Notes: a model not told the origin generated them from the sequence alone. A stretch of DNA of 14,413 nucleotides from an uncultured Bacilli bacterium (GCA_934098345.1 CAKONX010000029.1:1-14413); one strand, 5' to 3'. Shown: positions 1 to 6,221, counted from the first letter of the stretch. Translations and numbers: made by a program.

Positions 1-67
1 ATGTATATAAATTAAAATAAAGAACAAGTTAGGTAATATGACATATAAATATACTAGAGGTGTTTAT

Positions 68-310
68 ATGGAAATTAATGATGAAGTTTTTAATAAGGTG
101 GAGGCTAAAACTAAAGTTAGTAAAGAATCTATTATTAATATAGCTAGTAGACTTAATGAAGGAAATATGAAAGACCCTAAAACATTAAGTGGAATAATAA
201 GAGAACTTAGTAATTTAACTGGTAAAGAAGTTTCTAAAGAAAAAGAGGATAAAATAATTAATTTAATCGTTAATGATAAAGTCCCAACAAATATAGATAA
301 AATGTTTTAA
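68..310 (+). CDS. spoVIF: Stage VI sporulation protein F-like (SpoVIF/YjcC family)
   Basis: 80-residue soluble protein. From memory of the family, the layout matches Bacillus SpoVIF (about 85 aa): a short N-terminal helix (VFNKVEAKTKVS), a central KDPKTLSGIIRELSNLTG stretch, then the characteristic VSKEKEDKIINLI segment and a short tail. In Bacillus, SpoVIF acts in the mother cell late in sporulation and supports spore coat gene expression through GerE. The start at 68 is chosen because AGAGGTG at 56-62 lies 5 bases upstream; an in-frame ATG at 38 has no ribosome site. CATATAAAT at 42-50 loosely resembles a mother-cell sigma -10 element. It lies 14 bp before the NUDIX gene and may be co-transcribed with it. 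The family call is by pattern, not by a search. Confidence 0.75.
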   Translation: MEINDEVFNKVEAKTKVSKESIINIASRLNEGNMKDPKTLSGIIRELSNLTGKEVSKEKEDKIINLIVNDKVPTNIDKMF

Positions 311-324
311 CTGGAAGTGATAAT

Positions 325-822
325 GTGATATTTAAAGATGAAGTAAGAAATGTAGATGAATTAGTAGCAAAGTTAATAAGTATTGATTCATTAAAAAAAA
401 TAAAAGTTGCAGTTGTATGTTTTATTTTTAATAAACAAGGTCAAGTAATATTAAATAGAAGAGGACCTGGTGCTAGAGATGATGTTGGTAAACTTCAAGC
501 TGTAGGTGGTTCAGTAAATAAAAATGATGTAGATTTTTTATCAGCTCTTAAAAGAGAAATTTTAGAAGAAACAAGAAATAATAATATTAAAATTGACAAG
601 TTTATTGGAGCTTACCATGATAGAAAAATGGATAATGAAACTAAAGAAATAGTTGATTGGATAATTTTAGGATACATTGGTATTTTAGAAAGCGGTAGCT
701 TAATTAATGTTGAAGAAAACCGTTCAGTTGACTTTGAAACATTAAATTTAAATGATATTAATCCAGATGAATTATCTGTTTCTACTTATGAGTTTATAAA
801 AGAAATAAAGAGGATGAAATGA
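325..822 (+). CDS. NUDIX-fold hydrolase with degenerate Nudix box
   Basis: 165 residues. An N-terminal beta strand (KVAVVCFIFNKQGQVILNRR) leads into GGSVNKND...LKREILEET, the metal-binding helix of the Nudix box (GX5EX7REUXEEXGU). The REILEE core is present, but the first Glu position and the final Gly are not conserved (Arg in place of Gly). Family members hydrolyse nucleoside diphosphate-linked compounds; the substrate cannot be told here. The start is GTG at 325, since the neighbouring ATG at 323 is followed at once by a stop, and GGAAGTG at 313-319 is a suitable ribosome site. The end overlaps the next start by 4 bp (ATGA), so the two genes are probably translationally coupled. The TGA stop also shows that the standard code is used. 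Confidence 0.8.
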   Translation: MIFKDEVRNVDELVAKLISIDSLKKIKVAVVCFIFNKQGQVILNRRGPGARDDVGKLQAVGGSVNKNDVDFLSALKREILEETRNNNIKIDKFIGAYHDRKMDNETKEIVDWIILGYIGILESGSLINVEENRSVDFETLNLNDINPDELSVSTYEFIKEIKRMK

Positions 823-1784
823 AAAAGTTATTTGTAAGAGAAGATGGAACAATAAATTTAAAAGTAGTTATTTATTCGATTATAATTGTCTTATTTTTAA
901 TATTAGTTTTAATGTATATTATCAGTAAGTTTACTGGTAAGATTACTGGTGATGAAAATGAAACTATCACGACTACAACTAAACAAACTACAACAATGAA
1001 TTTGTGTAAAGACTGTAAACTTGATTTTATAAGAGAAGAATATACTTTAAAAACAGATGAATCAGTTGATTTAAAAAGTCTACTTGATATAAAATCAATT
1101 AATATTAAAAATATTAAATTTACTGATTATGATGAATCCTTAGTTTCAATAAAAAGTGATGGAACTTCTATTTATTTAACTGCTTTAAATAAACTTGGTT
1201 CTACAACAGTTAAAGCAAGTTATCAAGATAAAAGTTCAACTATTAAAATAAGTGTTTTCAGTGATTATATTGAATCTGCTAAATTAAATGAGAATAATTA
1301 TTATGTTTATCTAGATGATCAAACTAATCTAACACTTACAACTAATCCTTTAAATGTAAATGTTAACTTTTTTAATGTTTTAGTTGATGATGAAACTAAA
1401 GCAGTTATACAAGATGGTATTATAACTGGAAAGGGTTTAGGTAAAACTAAATTAAGTTTAAATTATAATGGAGTTACATCAACTAGTAATTTATATGTAA
1501 TAAAAAATAGAATTGCAATATATATTAATGATAAAGAATATAGTAAATATACAACAAATAATAAAACATTTAATATATTAGTTAAAAGTTTAGATAAAGA
1601 TATTACTAGTGATGATTTAACTTATACAATTGATAATAACGGTAAAGTATCTTTTATTGAACCAGTTATAAATGAAGCAAATACATTTAAATATAGTGTG
1701 GATTTAGAAGAAAATGGTGAATATAATTTAGAATTTACTTTAAATGATGGAAGCAAAACAGGTATATCAATTATTAAAAATTAA
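819..1784 (+). CDS. Membrane-anchored extracellular protein with bacterial Ig-like repeats
   Basis: 321 residues. A short cytoplasmic N-terminus (about 1-14) is followed by one strong transmembrane segment (about 15-37, VVIYSIIIVLFLILVLMYII), a Thr-rich linker (about 48-59), a CxxC pair (CKDC) and about 260 residues of beta-rich sequence. Segments such as TVKASYQDKSSTIKISVFSDYIE followed by LTLTTNPLNVNV and ITGKGLGKTKLSLNYNGVTSTSNLYV resemble BIG2-type Ig-like domains. There is no sortase motif and no lipobox, so the N-terminal helix is the likely anchor and the bulk faces outward. The ATG overlaps the NUDIX stop. The specific role is unknown; wall attachment or adhesion is a guess from architecture. 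Confidence 0.7.
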   Translation: MKKLFVREDGTINLKVVIYSIIIVLFLILVLMYIISKFTGKITGDENETITTTTKQTTTMNLCKDCKLDFIREEYTLKTDESVDLKSLLDIKSINIKNIKFTDYDESLVSIKSDGTSIYLTALNKLGSTTVKASYQDKSSTIKISVFSDYIESAKLNENNYYVYLDDQTNLTLTTNPLNVNVNFFNVLVDDETKAVIQDGIITGKGLGKTKLSLNYNGVTSTSNLYVIKNRIAIYINDKEYSKYTTNNKTFNILVKSLDKDITSDDLTYTIDNNGKVSFIEPVINEANTFKYSVDLEENGEYNLEFTLNDGSKTGISIIKN

Positions 1785-1793
1785 TGATATAAT
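1785..1793 (+). promoter_or_regulatory. Extended -10 promoter of a mini-transcription unit
   Basis: TG-A-TATAAT is an extended -10 element directly after the stop of the Ig-like gene. No good -35 is seen, which is usual for extended -10 promoters. Predicted transcription starts near 1800. Confidence 0.5.
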
Positions 1794-1818
1794 AAGATAG
1801 AAAGGAATGGCTATTATT

Positions 1819-1839
1819 ATGGCAAAAGTTGGTGTATAA
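1819..1839 (+). pseudogene. Seven-codon ORF (MAKVGV) between promoter and terminator; gene fossil or leader
   Basis: ATG at 1819 opens a six-residue reading frame, MAKVGV, which stops at 1837-1839. An in-frame ATG at 1807 would give MAIIMAKVGV. AAAGGA (1801-1806) lies upstream and a hairpin terminator overlaps the stop. So promoter, ribosome site, start, stop and terminator all lie within about 80 bp. This could be the scar of a gene whose body was deleted, or a very short leader RNA. Nothing identifies the parent gene. Confidence 0.3.
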
Positions 1840-1866
1840 AACATATGAATTTCATATGTTTTTTTG
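1838..1866 (+). terminator. Rho-independent terminator
   Basis: Perfect arms AAAACATATG (1838-1847) and CATATGTTTT (1853-1862) around AATTT, with the T run continuing to 1865. It closes the mini-unit and probably also ends read-through from the Ig-like gene. Confidence 0.7.
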
Positions 1867-1893
1867 TTTGTATTAAACTTTTTAGGTTCTAAT

Positions 1894-1911
1894 TTTGTCG
1901 ACATTTGTCGA
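1894..1911 (+). promoter_or_regulatory. Tandem Spo0A-box-like sites upstream of the toxin promoter
   Basis: TTTGTCGA occurs twice, at 1894-1901 and 1904-1911, exactly 10 bp apart. Each contains TGTCGA, six of the seven bases of the Spo0A box TGTCGAA. Tandem boxes at about one helical turn are a known Spo0A arrangement. They end 5 bp before the -35 of the toxin promoter. Binding is inferred. Confidence 0.4.
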
Positions 1912-1916
1912 GTCTA

Positions 1917-1944
1917 TTGACATACTCTTTTATTACTTTATAAT
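1917..1944 (+). promoter_or_regulatory. Sigma-A type promoter of the small toxin gene
   Basis: TTGACA (1917-1922), 16-bp spacer, TATAAT (1939-1944): both hexamers match the consensus fully. The start point is predicted near 1951, giving a leader of about 95 nt before the ATG at 2046. This is the strongest-looking promoter in the window. Confidence 0.85.
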
Positions 1945-1960
1945 AACCACTCGAGAATAT

Positions 1961-2042
1961 GAATGCGATGCTTATCACATTCCAAAGAGAGGCTAATGTT
2001 CAGGTGGGTTTTGGTTAAGCAGTACAAAAGAGGAGTGTGATA
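1961..2042 (+). promoter_or_regulatory. Structured toxin-mRNA leader that can sequester its Shine-Dalgarno site
   Basis: TATCACATTCC (1973-1983) can pair with GGAGTGTGATA (2032-2042) in an 11-bp stem (ten Watson-Crick pairs and one G-U) that buries the ribosome site AGAGGAG. The same upstream arm can instead form a local hairpin, GAATG-GAT-loop-ATC-CATTC, at 1961-1982. TGCTTATCAC (1969-1978) is repeated directly, with one mismatch, at 2204-2213 inside the antisense gene. Leader sequestration of this kind is typical of type I toxin mRNAs. Confidence 0.5.
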
Positions 2043-2045
2043 CGA

Positions 2046-2123
2046 ATGAAAAAAGATAATCATATAAGATTACTTTATTTAATCGTTTTTATATTGCTAG
2101 TAATAATATTAAAATTATTATAG
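2046..2123 (+). CDS. Small hydrophobic peptide, candidate type I toxin
   Basis: 25 residues: a charged start (MKKDNHIR) followed by an almost unbroken hydrophobic helix (LLYLIVFILLVIILKLL), which should insert in the membrane. Size, charge pattern and a single membrane segment fit type I toxins, whose overproduction damages the membrane; no named family is recognised. It lacks the proline and the charged C-terminal tail typical of Fst. It has its own consensus promoter, a long structured leader and the ribosome site AGAGGAG (2029-2035), about 10 bases before the ATG. A convergent small RNA with a good promoter lies immediately downstream. The locus is more GC-rich than its surroundings, which suggests acquisition. 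It is much shorter than ordinary genes, so the coding call rests on context. Confidence 0.6.
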   Translation: MKKDNHIRLLYLIVFILLVIILKLL

Positions 2124-2128
2124 CAATT

Positions 2129-2163
2129 AAAAAAGCATCCTTATTCTACTGAATAAAGGTGCT
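2129..2163 (-). terminator. Terminator of the antisense RNA, shared region with the toxin 3' end
   Basis: On the minus strand, arms AGCA.CCTTTATTC and GAATAAGG.TGCT around AGTA (2163-2134), followed by six T. One mismatch and one bulge interrupt the stem. On the plus strand the same hairpin is followed by AAACC, not a T run, so toxin mRNA termination here may be weaker. Confidence 0.65.
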
Positions 2164-2214
2164 AAACCAACTGTGGTAAGCATCGAGCCTCTTATGAAAC
2201 TCTTGCTTCTCACT
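2129..2214 (-). ncRNA. Candidate antisense RNA (antitoxin) convergent to the toxin
   Basis: Predicted RNA of about 85 nt on the minus strand, from the promoter at 2249-2221 to a T tract at 2134-2129. It holds two stem-loops. The 5' one spans 2213-2173 (arms GTG, AAGCA and GAG against CTC, TGCTT and CAC); the 3' one is the terminator. The RNA covers the 3' untranslated region of the toxin transcript. Its 5' end, GUGAGAAGCA, can also pair (9 of 10) with TGCTTATCAC in the toxin leader. A second match, UGCUUACCA, fits leader GGTTAAGCA (2013-2021) with one bulge. Convergent RNAs that share repeats are the layout of Fst-type par loci. Confidence 0.55.
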
Positions 2215-2220
2215 AAATTA

Positions 2221-2249
2221 AATATAACATAAACTTTACAACCTTTCAA
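2221..2249 (-). promoter_or_regulatory. Sigma-A type promoter of the antisense RNA
   Basis: Read on the minus strand: TTGAAA (2249-2244), 17-bp spacer, TATATT (2226-2221). The start is predicted near 2214. A further TTCGAC (2258-2263; GTCGAA on the minus strand), similar to a Spo0A box, lies just upstream. Confidence 0.65.
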
Positions 2250-2257
2250 CAAGTATA

Positions 2258-2286
2258 TTCGACTTTCGGTGGGGGTAATATATACT
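2258..2286 (+). promoter_or_regulatory. Weak promoter upstream of the DUF6273-like pseudogene
   Basis: TATACT (2281-2286) sits 17 bp after TTCGAC (2258-2263). The -35 is poor but matches six of seven bases of a reverse Spo0A box (TTCGACA). Spo0A-activated promoters often carry a box at -35, so activation is possible but unproven. An unusual G run (GGTGGGGG) lies in the spacer. Confidence 0.3.
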
Positions 2287-2318
2287 AATAATAGGAAAAA
2301 ATAGAGGAGTTGTGAACA

Positions 2319-2646
2319 ATGAAAAAGAAAGGAAGTATATTAGTAGCTATACTATTATTAGCAGTAGGATTTGCAGCAATCTCAACAACATTAATAATAA
2401 ACGGAACTGCTAAGGTAAGCAAAAACAATGAAGATTTTAGTGCAATATTATTCAAATAATAATACAAAACATGAAAATTATATGGCTGCTCAAAAGAAAT
2501 ATAATATAACAGGAGATTTTTGGTGGCTTCGTTCTGGAGATACAAGGAGATCCAATATTTTCCTTTTAGTTTATAATATCGGTTCTTTAAGCAATGGAGT
2601 TGCAAATGCTTCTTATGGTGTTTCACCAGCGTTTAGAATCGCGTAA
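2319..2646 (+). pseudogene. Deletion remnant of a secreted DUF6273-like protein
   Basis: Frame one (2319-2459, 46 aa) starts MKKKGSILVAILLLAVGFAA and matches the signal-peptide region of the gene at 13614. It stops just after EDFSAILFK. The next stretch, read in the +1 frame to 2646, gives VQYYSNNNT...KKYNITGDFWWLRS...NGVANASYGVSPAFRIA, the usual C-terminal end of DUF6273-type domains (WWLRS, then GVxPAFRI). The whole middle of the protein is missing, and the two ends meet out of frame near 2445-2460. A good ribosome site (AGAGGAG) precedes the first ATG, so a 46-residue membrane peptide could still be made. The second fragment has no ribosome site. This fits an internal deletion in a formerly full gene. 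Confidence 0.7.
2346..2405 (+). repeat. Signal-peptide repeat, copy 1 of 2
   Basis: 60 bp, 55 of them identical to 13641-13700 in the same orientation. Both copies encode the hydrophobic core of the signal peptide. The ribosome-site region GTTGTGAACAATGAAAA is also shared. This is a gene-family repeat rather than a mobile element, and a possible substrate for homologous recombination. Confidence 0.8.
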
Positions 2647-2648
2647 CT

Positions 2649-2674
2649 AAACCACTAAAAAAGTGGTTTTTTTT
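2649..2674 (+). terminator. Rho-independent terminator after the pseudogene
   Basis: AAACCACT (2649-2656) pairs with AGTGGTTT (2662-2669), and the T run continues to 2674. It is intact although the gene is broken. Confidence 0.85.
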
Positions 2675-2758
2675 AATATATTAAATTTAAGTATAACAAG
2701 TGTTATTTTTCTATTGACTAAATATATATTAAATGAAATAATAAGGTAGGTGAAAAAA

Positions 2759-3508
2759 ATGATAGAAGTTAAAAATGTTAGTAAAGAATTTAAACAAACT
2801 GGTAAAAACAGTAAAACTATTCTTGCTGATGATAATATTAGTTTAAGAGTAGAAGATGGTTCTATTGTTGGTATACTTGGACCTAATGGAGCAGGTAAAA
2901 CAACACTTCTTAGAATGATGGCGGGTATATTAAAACCAACAAGTGGAACTATTACTTATGATAATTTAGAATTCTCTAAATCAGAACTTGAAATAAAAAA
3001 GCAAATTGCTTATCTTTCTGGAAATACTAAACTTTATACTACAATAACTGGAAGAGAACTTTTAAGTATGTTTGCATCTATTTATGGAGTAGATGAAAAA
3101 GTTTATAAAAAAAGAATAGAGGAAATTATAAAAAGACTAAATTTAGAATCTTTTATAGATAAAAGAATAGGAGTTTTATCAACTGGACAAACTCAAAGAA
3201 TTAATATAGCTAGATGTTTAGTTCATAATCCTAAATATTATATTTTAGATGAAGCAACGAGTGGACTTGATATTATATCTAGTCAAGTAATTCTTGATTT
3301 TATAAAAGAAGAAAGGAAAAAAGGTTCTTCAATAATTTATTCTACTCACTATATGGAAGAAGCAGAAAATATATGTGATTATGTTATACTAATCAATAAT
3401 GGTCGTATAATTGCGACTGGAACACCTGAAGAAATAAATAAACAAACTAAACAAAGTAATTTAAGAGATGCGTTCTTTAAATTAATTGGAGGTGTTAAAA
3501 ATGATTAA
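2759..3508 (+). CDS. natA: ABC transporter ATP-binding protein (NatA-like)
   Basis: 249 residues, a typical length. Walker A is GPNGAGKT (about 41-48). The signature is LSTGQ, a variant of LSGGQ, followed by Walker B (YYILDEATSGLD) and the H-loop (STHYMEEAE). It belongs to the ABC-2/NatA group that powers efflux through a separate permease; in Bacillus NatAB exports sodium, while close relatives export drugs or peptides. The ATG at 2759 is preferred over an in-frame GTG at 2750 because AAGGTAGG (2743-2750) is then correctly spaced. A TTGACT at 2714 may be a -35, but no convincing -10 pairs with it. It overlaps the permease gene by 8 bp, so the two subunits are coupled. The actual substrate cannot be read from sequence. 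Confidence 0.9.
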   Translation: MIEVKNVSKEFKQTGKNSKTILADDNISLRVEDGSIVGILGPNGAGKTTLLRMMAGILKPTSGTITYDNLEFSKSELEIKKQIAYLSGNTKLYTTITGRELLSMFASIYGVDEKVYKKRIEEIIKRLNLESFIDKRIGVLSTGQTQRINIARCLVHNPKYYILDEATSGLDIISSQVILDFIKEERKKGSSIIYSTHYMEEAENICDYVILINNGRIIATGTPEEINKQTKQSNLRDAFFKLIGGVKND

Positions 3509-4631
3509 TATATTAAAAAAAGAATTAAGAGAATTATTTAGAGATAAAAAGTCTTTATCAATGATGTTAATGGTTCCATTAATGATACCTTTAATTATTA
3601 TTGGAATGTCTTTCTTATTTGAAAAAAGTGTTAATAAAGATATAAGTGAATATAATAAAATTGGATTTGCTTACGAATTAAATGAAGATGAAGAATATTT
3701 AGCTAAACAATTTAAAATTGATGTTGTAACTGGAAGTGTTGAAGAACTTGAAAAGAAGTATAAAGATGGAGAAATAAATCTTTATATAACTAAAAAAGAT
3801 AATCATTATGAAATGATTGGTTACGAAGATGATACAACAAGTTATGCAATGAGTCTTGCAAGTGAGTATTTTGATAGTTATAAAAATATGTTACAACAAA
3901 ATTATTTAATGGAACATAATATTAAATCTGATGATGTTCTTGATGTAATAACATATTCTAATGTTATATTAGAAGAAGAAAATTATTATAGTAATTATAT
4001 TGTTAGTTATGCATTCATGTTTATTATAATGGCAGTAACAGTTGCATCAACTTATCCATCTACAGATACAACAGCTGGTGAAAAGGAAAGAGGAACATTA
4101 GAAACACTTTTAACAATGCCAATCAGTTCAAAAAGTATTATAGTTGGTAAATATATAAGTGTGTCAATTGCTTCAATTATAACTGGTCTATTATCACTTA
4201 TATTTGCATATTTCTCTTTAATATACGTTAATGGTGCATTTGATATTTATAAAACTGTTGATGTATCTTTAAATTTATCACAAGTAGTTTTTGCAAGTTT
4301 AATTATTATAGCTTATTCATTTATGATAAGTGGAATATGTATAAGTATTTCAAGTAAAGCAAAAACATTTAAAGAAGCTCAAAGTTCACTTGGACCAATA
4401 ACATTAATATCAGTATTTCCAAGTATGGTTGCTTTCTTCTTAAAGATTAAAACAAGTGCTTTAGTAAGTATGATACCATTCTTAAATTACTCACTTTTAT
4501 TTGATGATATAACAAAAGGAAATTTTAATATATTAAATATTTTACTTATGTTTGTATCAACATTTATAGTAACTTATATATTACTTGGAGTTATTATTAG
4601 ACAATATAAATCAGAAAAAGTTTTATTTTAA
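3501..4631 (+). CDS. natB: ABC-2 family permease (NatB-like)
   Basis: 376 residues. An N-terminal cytoplasmic segment (INILKKELRELFRDKKS) leads into transmembrane helix 1 (about 23-41), then a large extracytoplasmic domain of about 130 residues, then about five more helices. The conserved ABC-2 coupling stretch STDTTAGEKERGTLETLLTMP follows helix 2, as in NatB and related export permeases. The ATG at 3501 is chosen because GGAGGTG (3488-3494) lies 6 bases upstream, inside the end of the ATPase gene; a TTG further upstream would leave the ribosome site inside the coding region. The partner ATPase lies immediately upstream, forming a full export system. NatB is the best family fit; substrate unknown. 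Confidence 0.88.
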   Translation: MINILKKELRELFRDKKSLSMMLMVPLMIPLIIIGMSFLFEKSVNKDISEYNKIGFAYELNEDEEYLAKQFKIDVVTGSVEELEKKYKDGEINLYITKKDNHYEMIGYEDDTTSYAMSLASEYFDSYKNMLQQNYLMEHNIKSDDVLDVITYSNVILEEENYYSNYIVSYAFMFIIMAVTVASTYPSTDTTAGEKERGTLETLLTMPISSKSIIVGKYISVSIASIITGLLSLIFAYFSLIYVNGAFDIYKTVDVSLNLSQVVFASLIIIAYSFMISGICISISSKAKTFKEAQSSLGPITLISVFPSMVAFFLKIKTSALVSMIPFLNYSLLFDDITKGNFNILNILLMFVSTFIVTYILLGVIIRQYKSEKVLF

Positions 4632-4649
4632 ATAAAGCTTTTTTTTATT

Positions 4650-4680
4650 GTAAAGTAAATTAATTTTTATTAAACTTTAC
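4650..4680 (+). repeat. Inverted repeat between natB and the coiled-coil gene
   Basis: GTAAAGT (4650-4656) pairs with ACTTTAC (4674-4680), and the inner TTAAT (4660-4664) pairs with ATTAA (4669-4673), with AAA bulged. No T run follows on either strand, so it is not an obvious terminator. Its right arm overlaps the -35 position of the next promoter, so an operator role is possible. Confidence 0.5.
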
Positions 4681-4689
4681 TAAAAAAAA

Positions 4690-4705
4690 TGGTATAGTTA
4701 CTATA
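4690..4705 (+). promoter_or_regulatory. Extended -10 promoter inside a 13-bp palindrome
   Basis: TG-G-TATAGT is an extended -10 element. TATAGT, T, ACTATA (4693-4705) is a perfect dyad. TTAAAC lies 17 bp upstream as a weak -35. The ribosome site TAGGAGA follows directly, so the leader is very short. Confidence 0.5.
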
Positions 4706-4720
4706 GTAGGAGAATCATAT

Positions 4721-6217
4721 ATGGATGAGTTAAAAGAAATATTAAAAAAATTAGAAAATAAAATGTCCACTTATGGAAGTGATTTATCAGAATTAACTCA
4801 AACAGTTAATAAAATAAATGAACTTGCTTTATCTTCAGTAGAAGATAATATAAAGAAAAGTTTTATTGATTCTCTTTTAAGTATTCCAGCTTTTGATGAA
4901 TATGATTCAGTTTTCTCTAGTTTTAAAGAAACTATATATGAAGATCGCTTAAATAATACAAGAAAAGTTAGAAGTTCTTTAATGACTTTAGAAAAAAATG
5001 CTTTTGATATTATAAAGTCTTCTAAAATACTTGATCCAACTTTAAATAGATCAATTATGTCTTATTTTAAAGGAGTAAATAGTCTTCAAAGTGTAGAAGG
5101 ATTAACAAAAAAGAATAAAGATGAAATTACGATTAAATATGAATATGATTCTTTAATATTTTATTATAATCATTATAAAGAACTTGGTGCAATAGATGGG
5201 CTTAAAGAAGTACAAGATGTTTTTGGTGCAACTAAAATGGTGCCTTTTGAAATGCCAAGTAAAGAACTTGTTGATGAAAAAAATAGACTTGATCAACAAT
5301 TAAGTGAATTTACAAGAGTAAAAGAATTAATAAGTGAAAATCCTGAATTTACATCTGTTATTAAGGCATCTTATCCTAAAACTTTAAATAAATTAGATGA
5401 ATATATCGAGACTTATGAAAATAAAGTAAGAATAGTTAATGAAAGTTTAAGTAAGACAGATTATAAAGAAATAAAAGAAGCTGTTGAAAATGCTAGAATA
5501 AATGATAAAAAAGAAACCGAAGAAAAAGATGAAAATAAAGAAAATATTTTAGATTCTAAAAAACGTGAACTTGATGATCTACAAAAGCAAACAAGTCCAA
5601 ATCGAGCTAGAATAGAAAGCTTACAAAATGAAATAGCATCTTTAGAAAAAGAAGAGAAAGAAAAAACAATTGAAGAAAAACAAGAAGAAATGAAAGATAA
5701 AAATTTAAATGAAGAAAAAGTTACTTTTGAAAAAAGTGATGATGAAGAGTTAATTGAAGATGCTACGTTTATTAATTTACGTGAAGAAGCAATTAAAAGA
5801 ATGAAAGAAAATGATCCTGAGCTTAAGAATATTACATCTTTAAAAGATTATGAAGCAAAGGTAAATGAAAACATGCAAGCTATTCGTGATGAAAGAATAA
5901 AAAATCGTGATATTAAAGATGTTGAATTTGATTTATATAAACAGGATAGAACTTTAACTGATGAAGTTGAGGATACTGAGTTTGATAAAAATGATGATAA
6001 AATAGTTGAATATGAAAATGCAGCTAAAATGTATATGGAAAAAGAAAATGAAGTGTTTGATGATTCTTTAAAACGTGAAGAAAATATTAAATCACTTCTT
6101 GGGGAATTGGATGATCCTGAACTTGATTTCGGTGATTATGAAGAAATGTTAATGGAACTTGATGAAAATTTAGAAATTAGTCTTGAAGAAGAAGTACAAG
6201 CAAGAAAACTTGCGTAA
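4721..6217 (+). CDS. Acidic coiled-coil protein of unknown function
   Basis: 498 residues, no signal peptide and no transmembrane segment, so probably cytosolic. The N-terminal 230 residues are mostly helical with few charge clusters (KNKDEITIKYEYDSLIFYYNHYKELGAIDGL). From about 235 to 330 the sequence is Lys/Glu-rich with heptad-like spacing, a likely coiled coil (RELDDLQKQTSPNRARIESLQNEI). The last 150 residues are strongly acidic and contain short Glu/Asp-rich stretches up to the end. The start at 4721 is backed by TAGGAGA about 8 bases upstream. It stands alone in its transcription unit, between the ABC pair and a convergent gene. I do not recognise a family; a scaffold or structural role would be a guess. 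Confidence 0.75.
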   Translation: MDELKEILKKLENKMSTYGSDLSELTQTVNKINELALSSVEDNIKKSFIDSLLSIPAFDEYDSVFSSFKETIYEDRLNNTRKVRSSLMTLEKNAFDIIKSSKILDPTLNRSIMSYFKGVNSLQSVEGLTKKNKDEITIKYEYDSLIFYYNHYKELGAIDGLKEVQDVFGATKMVPFEMPSKELVDEKNRLDQQLSEFTRVKELISENPEFTSVIKASYPKTLNKLDEYIETYENKVRIVNESLSKTDYKEIKEAVENARINDKKETEEKDENKENILDSKKRELDDLQKQTSPNRARIESLQNEIASLEKEEKEKTIEEKQEEMKDKNLNEEKVTFEKSDDEELIEDATFINLREEAIKRMKENDPELKNITSLKDYEAKVNENMQAIRDERIKNRDIKDVEFDLYKQDRTLTDEVEDTEFDKNDDKIVEYENAAKMYMEKENEVFDDSLKREENIKSLLGELDDPELDFGDYEEMLMELDENLEISLEEEVQARKLA

Positions 6218-6221
6218 ACTT

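Noticed and set aside
2285..2626. Minus-strand open frame of 113 residues
   Set aside because: It is antisense to the DUF6273-like pseudogene, has no ribosome site and its composition reflects AT-rich complement sequence.
2445..2646. Diversity-generating retroelement target
   Set aside because: The WWLRS...GVSPAFRI end resembles lectin-fold variable proteins, but no reverse transcriptase or template repeat is in the window, and DUF6273 proteins share this end without such systems.
1785..2758. Insertion sequence or phage remnant
   Set aside because: No transposase, integrase, terminal inverted repeats or target duplications are seen in the island.
4632..4649. Terminator for natB formed by AATAAAGC and the T run
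   Set aside because: The stem is short, only A-T pairs and has almost no loop; transcription may end here but the evidence is weak.
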